DNA of 64,000 nucleotides from positions 76,313,144 through 76,377,143 of the forward strand of contig OZ026515.1 of NCBI GenBank assembly GCA_964019695.1, read 5' to 3'. Within the stretch, counting starts at the first letter, position 1, and each line of letters starts with the position of its first letter. The position numbers and the translations under genes are program-made. The notes beneath the pieces were generated by a model. The model saw only the letters and a list, made by a program, of their open reading frames with translations. It did not search any database and was not told the origin of the DNA. The DNA is from Loripinus fragilis (taxonomy: Eukaryota; Mollusca; Bivalvia; Lucinida; Lucinidae). This document shows positions 56,071 through 64,000 of the stretch, piece after piece.

Positions 56071-56776
56071 AATTTATTCTGCCACCAGCATGGTAATGTG
56101 GCCAAGGCATTACCCCTGTCTCTCTGTCCGCTCTCAATGAAGTCATTTTTGATCAGAACTTGATTAAGCTATCTCATGAGTCACTAAACTATTGGCCGGG
56201 GAATAGTCTTGGATATTGAACTGGTTTCCAGCTTTGCTGTAAAAGAACACAACAATGATGCACATACATGTAGGGTTTGTTTACGCCAAGAGACATTATG
56301 CAACAATGGTGGAAATAAGGTATGGTTTGTTAACTTTAAACTCCAATAATTTCATTGTTTATGGTCAGAAGCATAAAATGTGGGTACTCGTTTTCTTAGT
56401 TAGAACAAGAGGTACATTCTGAGACCTAAATTGAACACATCTGGTGAAATTTTCTGTTCTCCAACAAAACCACATAGTCTACAGCAACTCCATTCAAGGA
56501 ATGCTGCTAGATGTGTCATTGGGTAATAAAACAGTTATTTCATGCCTGTTTGTAGTACATGTATAGTCAAACTATTACCTCTCGGCACTGGATGATATAT
56601 ATTAAAAAATGGCAAATTTCCCAAAGGACAGGCATTATGCCTTTAATTTGTTTGTGAAATTTAGCCATTTTTTTGCTATATCCGGTCTCATAACTCAAGT
56701 AATCCAATTTTTTCTGCATTAATGAGTAATGCCACCATTAAAAAATGTGTCTGCTGTCAACCTACTCATAATTTTC

Positions 56777-56940
56777 AGAGCTCTCACTAACTGCTGATTT
56801 GCAGTCCTGAACTCCCATTTTTGGTGCTGGGACTCCTGTTTTTTGAAGAAGACTTTATTCTTTTGTATGGTGGGACTCCCACTTTTTGGCAAAGAGGGCT
56901 CTGGGACTCCTGTTTTCAAAAATCTAGTGAGAGCTCTGAT
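56777..56940. mobile_element. Small element with AGCTCTCACTA inverted ends
   Basis: AGCTCTCACTA at the left and TAGTGAGAGCTCT at the right; flanks ATTTTCAG and TTTTTCAG could be a 7-of-8 target duplication. Interior has repeated GGGACTCCTGTTTT. Size and ends suggest a hAT-type MITE (tentative). It lies about 235 bp before Abl exon 2. Confidence 0.55.
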
Positions 56941-57175
56941 TTTTCAGGTGGGTGGGTAGGTAGGTATTTAATTTTTTTCACTGATTTCTTAAAAGACTTT
57001 AAAAACAAAGAAAAAATGTCTAAAATTAGAATAAGAAAAAATATATCTCCAAAACAGCCATAAAATATTTTGGGTGAGAATTTTTTAAGAATGGCCTTAA
57101 AAATAATAAGGGTAATGAATTCAGGGTTTTGTAAATTTTCAGCTTACACTCATCCGATATGTTCTTTTTTTCCAG

Positions 57176-57352
57176 AAGGTCTTTTTCAAACCCGGCCTCT
57201 ACCAGATGCTCCAGGAGGGCTTGATTCCCTTGGCTCCAAATGGATGTCCAAAGAAAACCTGTTGGCCAATCAGGGAGAAGATGATCCAAACCTCTTTGTA
57301 GCATTATACGAGTTTCAATCAGGGGGAGATAATCAGCTCAGTATTATTAAAG
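57176..57352 (+). CDS. ABL1: Abl tyrosine kinase, exon 2 (N-cap linker and first half of SH3)
   Basis: 177 bp. With the G supplied by exon 1b it reads [31 protein letters not shown] and [18 protein letters not shown], then LSIIKG across the junction. SKENLLA and DPNLFVALY are Abl hallmarks; ALYEF begins the SH3 domain. Acceptor TTTTTTTCCAG ends at 57175; donor GTAAGA starts at 57353 (phase 1). The vertebrate counterpart (a2, 174 bp) has the same phases and ends at the same SH3 Gly codon. Confidence 0.95.
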
Positions 57353-57526
57353 GTAAGAGTTCTCCTCCAGGATAATGGCACAGTATTCTGAGTCGCCACA
57401 CATCAGGGAAAAGTCAGAGAAATTTCACAGACTATATGATGGTAAATTTGAATGGATATTATCCATCGTAGACACAGTAGGTATTTTAAGAACATTTAAA
57501 TCTAGGCACCAGTTCTAATGGCCTTA

Positions 57527-58392
57527 CAAGGTTCAGTCAAAAATAACTGAGAGTTGGTTAATATCTTTTTACTGGGTAGGAAAATTTGGCTGAAACTTTA
57601 TACACATATAGAATGAACCTTCGGGCTTATTACATATAGAAGTTGACGTCTTATCATCTTCAACTCGCTGTTGCTAGGCAACCGAAGACCGTCTCTCAGC
57701 GATGTGCGTTCGCGCTGACGACACTTCCGACCAAGCAGCCATTTCAAATCAAAAACAGTATAATAACGGACCTTTTATCTCTCCAATTGTATCAAACAAT
57801 GTGTTAGCAATGTTTTGAAGACGGGTAATAGATAGTAAATACAATACATGCAATGTTCATTGCCTAGCAACCAAATCGATGGAAATTCCAATTTTATCTA
57901 AAAGACCAGATTTTGTTGCTATGGCAACCGTTTATTCCTGGGAATATTTAAGATATGCATTCAGATGTAAAATTTGATTATATTGCTCTAAAATGAACCG
58001 TAACTGGTAGGTGGGGTATATTTTGGGGTGAAATTTTCAGAAAATTTAGTTAATTTTCCTCTTATTTATGTAATAAAATTCAAACGCCTCAATCTCAGTA
58101 GTTGCATTTCACAAAATACATTCAAACACTTTATTGCAACAAATGCACAAGTTGATGTTACTTAAATTTTGTATAGTGTTTCCATGGCAAGGCTATATTC
58201 AAGCGTGAACGCGTTATGTTATTTCACATTCATCGGTTGCTAAGCAACACCAATCTATACTTTGCATGGTCTTGTATATTGCATATTCTGACGCAGGACA
58301 GTTCATTGAATGCATATACCAAATTTCACTAGCGTACGTTAGCCTACGTAAGAGATATGAATCAACTCTCAGTTATTTTAGACCGACCCTCG
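57527..58392. mobile_element. Mariner-like non-autonomous element with X-box motifs, copy 2
   Basis: TA at 57525-57526 and 58393-58394. Ends CAAGGTTCAGTCAAAAATAA and the matching complement ending GACCGACCCTCG; then AACTGAGAGTTGGTTAATAT inverted at the right. X-box-like palindromes: 57670-57682 (GTTGCTAGGCAAC), 57859-57871 (ATTGCCTAGCAAC), 57915-57928 (GTTGCTATGGCAAC), 58178-58191 (GTTTCCATGGCAAG) and 58236-58248 (GTTGCTAAGCAAC). Outer motifs sit about 143 bp from each end, as in copy 1. Confidence 0.88.
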
Positions 58393-58473
58393 TAGTTGTT
58401 CATGGAACAACAGCATTATATGGACGAGGCTATTAATTTATGTTGATGAGTCCATGATATAATATGCAATAAT

Positions 58474-59253
58474 TAGGGCTGCCACGTTTACGAAATTTGG
58501 TAAACGTTTACACGAGTTCCAGTAACCGAAACGGTTCCGTTTAAACGTAACTTCCAGATTGAATTTTTTTCATTATGCAGATCGGTAAAATCGCCGATAT
58601 TTTCCCTAAAAAAACCCTTTGAAAAATATACCTGGTGCGAATATTCGAAATTGTTTCTAGTTGGGTGTTGCGATAGAACTTACTTCAAGTAATTGGAAAG
58701 TGACTGCAACATGCGCAGACTCGTACATTACGGACATTTTCTTCAGTTGCAAGCGTGTAATTAATGAGTGGACACACACAAGTCATAACTGCGAATCGTC
58801 ACATATGCATCAATACACACGCCGACAGGAAGTAAACAAAAAAAATCACATCTTCTTCCAATATATTGCATGGCCTTCTCTGAAAGCATTGTCGCATGCG
58901 TCTCTTCTTTGCCTTTACATAAATAACTGTTAAAATGCAGGAAAATAATTGTTCCAAGCAGTGACTGAGGGAGACAATATTCGGGACATTTTTATGGTCC
59001 ATTGAGCATGTCCGCCATAATTTCTACTGGCAGAATACAGTGGAAGCCGAGAAAACAAACAATCTGATTGATGATCCAGATCGAGATGTGACGTATCACT
59101 GTTTAAGAGAATATTTTTTATTAGGAAATGCTATTAATAAACCACGACGCTTGTCACGTGACAAAGTTCGTGTAAACGGTAGGTCAATTTTGTAAACGTT
59201 TATTGCAGAAACACGAAACGGTGCCGTTTACACGTGTAAACGTGGCAGCCCTA
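58474..59253. mobile_element. 780-bp hAT-like element with perfect 8-bp duplication
   Basis: GCAATAAT flanks both sides (58466-58473 and 59254-59261). Ends TAGGGCTGCCACGTTTAC and GTAAACGTGGCAGCCCTA. Inner AAACGGTTCCGTTTAAACG and AAACGGTGCCGTTTACACG add further dyads. TAGGGCTG ends and an 8-bp duplication are characteristic of hAT elements. No transposase frame. Confidence 0.9.
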
Positions 59254-60142
59254 GCAATAATTGACACCAATGAGGTTATCATGAATACTATGAGGGGTCA
59301 ATGAATTTGAAAAATGTGATATTTACTGATACTCTGGGTACACGAGCATTGAAGGCTTTTTGCTTAGTTTGTCTTCCTCATGTCTCGTGATTGTTGTGAG
59401 GCTCTTCCTGGTGGTGCCATGGGTTTTTCTGTAGTTTGTGATTGTGGTATTTCCTGATGATACTATATTTCTGACAAGACTGCACATTTACTGCTTGGCA
59501 CTGCAATAAGTAAAGGAGTTGTCTCTAATACATGTATTAAGGACATGTGTCCCAGTCATGAACTTTTTTAGTTTTCCTATATATTTAGAAGTCATTCTTA
59601 AAAGCCTGTCAACAATCATTGCTGGTTTTAAATGATGGGCTGTTATTGCTCAGAATTTTATGATTGAAAAATAGCATTCACTTGGAAATATTTTTTTCAA
59701 TCAATAATTTCAGTGAAAGAGATCTTCAGTTTCAGCTATGGGGGGAAAATGTATATGTCTGACAGCTAGGACAAAATGCTATCATTTTGTCCAAGCTTAA
59801 ACACGATGCTTATTTATTGAATCATTCATGTGTTTTCAAACATTGTTTTGAAAGAGGAACTCAATATTCCTTAACAAAGGCTCCATCCAAGAGTGCATTT
59901 TAACTTCATCTCCTCCCCAATAGGTAAACTATAGCAGTTTCCCTTACTCCTCGAAAGTTTTAGGACTGCTCTGTGTGGTATGGAACCAGTCCAGGGAACC
60001 ATAATAAGAGCGTGAAAGCGCACATGCATCAGAAACGACTGTCGGATCACAGAATTTGGTGGAACATTTTCTTCTTCTGTTTTTTTGTATTTTCTGGTTT
60101 GTTCGCATGTATCCCCACATAAAATATTATGATTATTATTAT

Positions 60143-60345
60143 TATACCCGCTTTTTTTTCTTAAAAAAAGGGGTATATTAATTTCATGTCAAAGTCAATC
60201 GGTCTGTATGTCCGTCTGAAAGTACGTTCGTCAGTCAACGCGACGGATGAAATTTCAAGTCTTGTTTGATTTCTTAAAGCAGTTACAAAATGTCCCCTGC
60301 TGCAAAATCTATGTGGCATCTGAAGGGCTAGACTACTAACTCATT
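60143..60345 (+). repeat. Hairpin-headed repeat, TATACCC/GGGTATA type, 5' part
   Basis: TATACCC (60143-60149), a T/A-rich stem-loop and GGGTATA (60171-60177), then GTCAATCGGTCTGTATGTCC and GTCCGTCTGAAAG. Same plan as the other hairpin heads. It ends within about 10-60 bp of the acceptor of Abl exon 3. Confidence 0.65.
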
Positions 60346-60357
60346 ACTCTTTAACAG

Positions 60358-60656
60358 GTGAACAGATGACTATCCTTGGTTACAACAAAGGAGGGGAATG
60401 GTGTGAAGTCAAAAATAAGAGTGGGGATATAGGCTGGGTGCCTAGCAACTACATTGCTCCTGTTAACAGCCTTGACAAGTTTTCTTGGTACCATGGTCAG
60501 ATATCACGGAATGCCTCAGAGTACTTGCTAAGTAGCGGAATCAATGGCAGTTTTCTCGTGCGTGAAAGTGAGAGTAGTCCAGGTCAAAGGTCGATATCAG
60601 TACGGTATGAAGGGAGAGTATACCACTACAGGATAACTGAGGATTCAGATGGAAAG
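60358..60656 (+). CDS. ABL1: Abl tyrosine kinase, exon 3 (end of SH3 and most of SH2)
   Basis: 299 bp. The first two bases complete the Gly codon. SH3 continues [17 protein letters not shown] and [17 protein letters not shown]; then SH2: [39 protein letters not shown] and [25 protein letters not shown] contains the phosphotyrosine-binding arginine. SNYI and the ALYEF/WCEV set are the SH3 ligand face. Donor GTGAGC at 60657, phase 0, at the same DGK position as vertebrate exon a3 (296 bp). The frame remains open 63 bp into the intron, but that tail is not Abl-like. The rest of SH2 and the kinase domain are beyond the window. Confidence 0.96.
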
Positions 60657-60709
60657 GTGAGCGTGTACTCTAGGAATTCTCTCGATTTTAACTCATTTGA
60701 GCTGAAGGC

Positions 60710-60890
60710 TCCGAGGTGAGCTAATAGTATACCAATGACTTGTCCTTCCCTCAACATTTTCAAACATCTCTGAAACTACAGGCTCATTTGAATGAACTCC
60801 AATCTCATATGGAGACTCCTAATAGAATTGGGGAACATAAGGTTGTTCAAATGGTCCTGGTCACATGACAGCGATGGCGGTCCAGGGCTC
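60710..60890 (+). repeat. Family A repeat, 5'-truncated, next to Abl exon 3
   Basis: GGTGAGCTAATAGTATACC, then CATATGGAGACTCCTAATAG, GTTCAAATGGTCCTGGTCAC and GATGGCGG match 4613-4785. Only the distal arm of the head hairpin remains. Starts about 55 bp after the exon 3 donor. A related segment (TCCTAATGCATTTAAATTGG; GGTCAAGGTTGACCTTAC) reappears at 62975-63155, so younger insertions may have split it. Confidence 0.75.
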
Positions 60891-61008
60891 TCACACACCT
60901 TTTGGGGAATGGTGCCGGGGCCCATGGAATTGGGAAAATTAACAGCGTTTTGACTAAAATTGGGAAAATCTAAATATTGTCTTTATGTATGAAGTTTCCA
61001 TTAATCCG

Positions 61009-61068
61009 TCCCTTTATAACTGAAAGATTGTTGATGGGACGTAAAGAATCAAATCAAACAAAACTTGT
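61009..61068 (+). mobile_element. SINE 3' fragment
   Basis: CGTCCCTTTATAACTGAAAG and GATTGTTGATGGGACGTAAA, then GAATCAAATCAAACAAAAC match the tail of the SINE at 25676-25883. 5' truncated. Confidence 0.82.
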
Positions 61069-61696
61069 ATTGTTTAAGATAGAGCTTAGAAGATAAGAAA
61101 ATAATTCATTGACTCATTTTTCTGAAATGCGATAGAGGCAAAACATTGCAGGATAGAAAGTTTTTTTTGAGTGGGTGACTGATAATTGAATACTTTTCTC
61201 AATAAATTTCTGAAATGCAACTAAACCTATATGGCTTAGGAGGAAAAAGTTTGCAGTAGAAAGTTTGTCTGAGTTATCTTTGATAATCTAACCCAAAGTG
61301 TTCCACTTTTGGATGCTGTACACTACTGTAGTACAAAGCAAGAAGTTATGGCTGAAAATACTCGGCAGAATTTGATTTGGGTACAAACTAAAAAAATAGC
61401 TGAATCGTCAATAATTCTTCACAGCTTCTCTTCAAATGACAGCAATGAATAGTTTTTTTTTATTTATGGTCAAGCAAAAATTGAATTGATATGCAGTTTA
61501 CTGCGACAATATTAGCCATGAGAATGGGCAGAGGACACCCACATTGATTTTCAATTCACTCCCATATAGCGGGAAGGGAAGTTACTTGCCTGTTCTAAAA
61601 AACGGTTATACTAAGCACCGCAATAAAAGATCATACAGAAAGGAAGTCAGACGTTGTTCAAGGAAAAAACTTTATAATTAGCATACTTAATTTAAG

Positions 61697-61851
61697 TATC
61701 AGTTGAAAATATCCATCAAAACAGCTAAAAAACAGATTTCAGTTAAATATGTGTTGAAAATATCCATCAAAACATCTAAAAAAAACATATTTTCAGTTAA
61801 ATATGTTTTCTAATGTTGTTTAGATGGATATTTTCAACTGATACATCTGTA
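61697..61851. repeat. Short foldback with internal duplication
   Basis: GTATCAGTTGAAAATATCCA at the left pairs with GGATATTTTCAACTGATAC at the right. A second GTTGAAAATATCCATCAAAA near 61752 gives an alternative left arm. Confidence 0.85.
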
Positions 61852-61885
61852 GTTTTTAAGGACCAAGAAGGCTTGAAAGTTTGGG

Positions 61886-62926
61886 AAGGACCTCGGACAG
61901 TTTCCTATTCAATCTGCCCAAATTTTGACAGCCTGTGGCTAGGATAATGCATAACTGACAACTAAAGTTTTGTGCTTAAATCAAACTCTTACATTTAGTG
62001 AACCTAGCAATATAAAAATATTTTGAAAATATTGCATAACTATGCCAGGAATTTAGGGTTTAGGGGGTGGGGGTAATCTTTATGACCAAATTTCATTTCA
62101 CAGAAAGTCAAAGATTCGTCGAGTATTCACCTAAATACATGTAAATATTATGTTTGCGGCATAAAAAATGAGACGAAGTGATGCGTTTGCATAAAATTCG
62201 GGTTGAGAAGATTACATTGTTTCATCTAAAGAAGTGTGCTGGCAATGACTTTTGACTATTACCTGTAATGTTTCAAGTTCATCCAGTTGACTTGTGCACT
62301 GAGGTGTATCATATCTGCATACTGTATAAATCATAGTCTAGATAAACACAGATGTTGAGCGTAAAATTGTTAATATTTTTCTTACACATCAGATTTTATC
62401 TATAATTTGGTGCTTAAAAGAACCGTCTCATTGAGACGGTTCTTTTGAGTACCCACAACATATGTTTTGGTTGAGAAATGAGACAATTAATTACTTTGTA
62501 AGCACTCATAACTAAAGCTCTGATACATGCCATTTACCTACAGGTCTTTACAAAATAAGTTTCTAATAAGGTTTTATAATAAAGCGTTTTTGAGCATTTT
62601 GACATCGTTCCCCCCCGTGACCAATCATGCCGTTTTTGTATGATGTGTGAAATGTAAAACTACAACTGTATGTAAAAGGATTAGTTTGGTCACGGGGGGG
62701 AAAGCACTTCAGTAAAACTTTTTCTATTTTCCCTATGTTGAATAGCAAAAACAGAGTTTTCAGCCCATATTTTTCAACAGGTACTTGTCCGATGAGAAAA
62801 CGGCTTTTGTGGATAAGTCGAGGATTGAACATACTATCTTTCTCATAGAAAAAATATCATTTTCTTTGAAATCTTTCTCTGGTCATTTTTATGGGCAATC
62901 CTTCATTTAGACTGTCCGAGGTCCTT
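61886..62926. mobile_element. 1.04-kb TIR element, copy 2
   Basis: Ends AAGGACCTCGGACAGT and ACTGTCCGAGGTCCTT. Interior has an inverted pair CCCCCCCGTGACCAA / TTGGTCACGGGGGGG (about 62609-62702) and a perfect hairpin AAAGAACCGTCTCA-TTGAGACGGTTCTTT near 62416-62446. Homologous to 30173-31200 in reverse orientation. Confidence 0.78.
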
Positions 62927-63159
62927 TTTCGTCTGAAATTGGGAAAAAACCCTACTTTTTGGCATTGGTCAAATCTGCTTCCTAATGCATTTAAATTGGA
63001 TTTTTCTGAAAAATTGATTTTTTGAAAAGCATTGAAGCCAAAGTCATAATAGGTATGGCACTAGGTATGTTTAACCTTATGAAACAATGGCTTTAAATTA
63101 AATCACAAAGGTCAAGGTTGACCTTACAGATGAGGTCAACCTTGACCTACCGGTGTAAC

Positions 63160-64000
63160 GGTCAGTTTTTTTCCCAGTCAGTTTTTCCCAGGGGAAAGAA
63201 TGGCTGGCCTGGGAAAAGAATTGACTAGTCAGTTTTTTCCCCGCCCAGTCAGTCCCCCCCTATTATTTTTTTGGAAAAAGATTGACAAGTGATATACGTT
63301 TCATTTGTGGTGAATATCATTCTGTAACAGCAGTTTTTGCAAAGTGAGGCCCAAAGGGCTTCACGTTAACTTTGTAAGACACCTGAAGTATTCGTGATTC
63401 CATGAACCTTCCAAAAATTAAATTTATTGCTTATATTTACATTTTATTATAAATAACTAATATATAGAAATTATTCATAATTTAGAAGATAAAAAATTTT
63501 GTATTTAATATTTTATCGTATTAATTAACGGTTTTGTTGGAGTGCAAAACGGAAAAGCGGAACAGCCAGGGTGAACAGGGACAGCCAATGGAGCAAACAA
63601 GAAGCTTGTTTTGCACATGCAACTCAGGTGTGGCTCGCTGTCAATCACAACACCAGTGTCACATCTGGCGAATGAATTCAATGTTCGAAGCGAATTGCAC
63701 GGGCAAGTTAGCTTGGCCAGTTAGGCACATCTGTTCGAACGAGATATATTATGTCAGTCCAAATATAATATCTAATTCGAAATAACATACCTTAATCGAG
63801 ATATAACATACTATATTTCAACTTAGATATAATATCTCCTTCGAGATACTTTTAACTCTACATCCGGTTATCTATATTTCATTTGAAATATTATATCTAA
63901 AACGACATATAAGTTTAGGCTATTTCAATTAACTTGATATTTTAAGGCGTTTATACCAGATGCGACAAGATAGTTAACTGACATACATTTTGAAGACAAT
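63160..64000 (+). other. ABL1: Abl intron 3, right end of window
   Basis: Repeated CAGTCAGTTTTTTCCC pieces near 63165-63250. From about 63735 to 63910 there is a degenerate AT-rich series with motifs CGAGATATA and GATATAATATCT every 18-22 bp. No further Abl exon was found; FNTLAELVHHH-like sequence of the next exon is absent. Confidence 0.5.

Larger units (their letters stand above)
53860..57175 (+). other. ABL1: Abl intron 1
   Basis: 3,316 bp from donor GTTAGT to acceptor TTTTTTTCCAG, phase 1. It is the counterpart of the vertebrate intron upstream of exon a2. It holds a LINE fragment, R1 fragment and small repeats. A further short exon cannot be excluded. Stretches 53870-54400, 55061-55250 and 56080-56770 show nothing recognised. 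Confidence 0.75.
57353..60357 (+). other. ABL1: Abl intron 2
   Basis: 3,005 bp, phase 1, from GTAAGA to TTTAACAG. It holds a mariner-like element, a hAT-like element, an R2 fragment (59395-59460) and a hairpin-headed repeat. 59461-60140 shows nothing recognised. Confidence 0.9.

Noticed and set aside
60657..60719. Continuation of the Abl frame beyond exon 3 for 21 codons to a stop
   Set aside because: GTGAGC donor lies at the conserved DGK boundary and the continuing sequence is unlike any Abl SH2, so it is intron read-through.
60893..61000. CAGGGCTCTCACACACC at 60893 as the left end of a hAT element
   Set aside because: No matching right end (GTGAGAGCCCTG-like) was found in the window, so the element cannot be defined.
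63534..63785. Possible next Abl exon near the right edge
   Set aside because: No SH2 or kinase motifs and no matching splice phase; not Abl coding.

Overview
The window looks like nuclear DNA of a mollusc, most likely a bivalve. It is AT-rich and intron-containing, two conserved animal genes run off its two ends on the + strand, and almost everything between them is transposon-derived. The bivalve assignment is inference: it rests on Abl and TFIIH p52 protein sequences of invertebrate type and on abundant dispersed repeats that begin with a short hairpin and carry satellite-like cores, a style familiar from bivalve genomes (for example the 'pearl' elements). No bacterial operons, rRNA genes or CRISPR arrays are present.

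Left end (1-6152): the last two coding exons of GTF2H4 (TFIIH subunit p52/Tfb2), at 907-1047 and 6036-6152, separated by a 5 kb intron. The introns hold a 31-bp minisatellite, a Penelope-like reverse transcriptase remnant, an array of about 140-bp units carrying nuclear-receptor half-sites, a 62-bp tandem array and a TTAA-flanked MITE.

Middle (6153-53400): about 47 kb without a confirmed intact host gene. It holds several hairpin-headed repeats with tandem cores, many of them nested with DNA transposons (TA-, TTAA- and 5-bp-flanked), a tRNA-derived SINE with copies, composite tRNA-headed units, long perfect palindromes, one degraded CR1/Jockey-like LINE (45.05-47.2 kb), and a decayed minus-strand gene (26.6-28.2 kb) of a family with a D-x-D / HAVTGCD core and a cysteine-rich C-terminus. 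A short CRE/E2F-like promoter with coding-like sequence lies at 18.64-19.07 kb.

Right end (53400-64000): the 5' part of an Abl tyrosine kinase gene. Exon 1b (53754-53859) begins MGAQQGK, an N-myristoylation signal. Exon 2 (57176-57352) and exon 3 (60358-60656) encode the SH3 and most of the SH2 domain. Intron phases (1, 1, 0) join in frame and agree with those of vertebrate ABL1. The kinase exons lie beyond the right edge. Abl introns hold a LINE fragment, a mariner-like element rich in RFX X-box motifs, a hAT-like element with a perfect 8-bp target duplication, and hairpin-headed repeats close to both sides of exon 3.

The two host genes are unrelated in function (transcription/repair and signalling). 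The regulatory interest of the window lies in the repeats: several families carry dense, conserved-looking binding motifs (DR1/DR0 nuclear-receptor sites, X-boxes, CArG plus YY1-like plus E-box cassettes).
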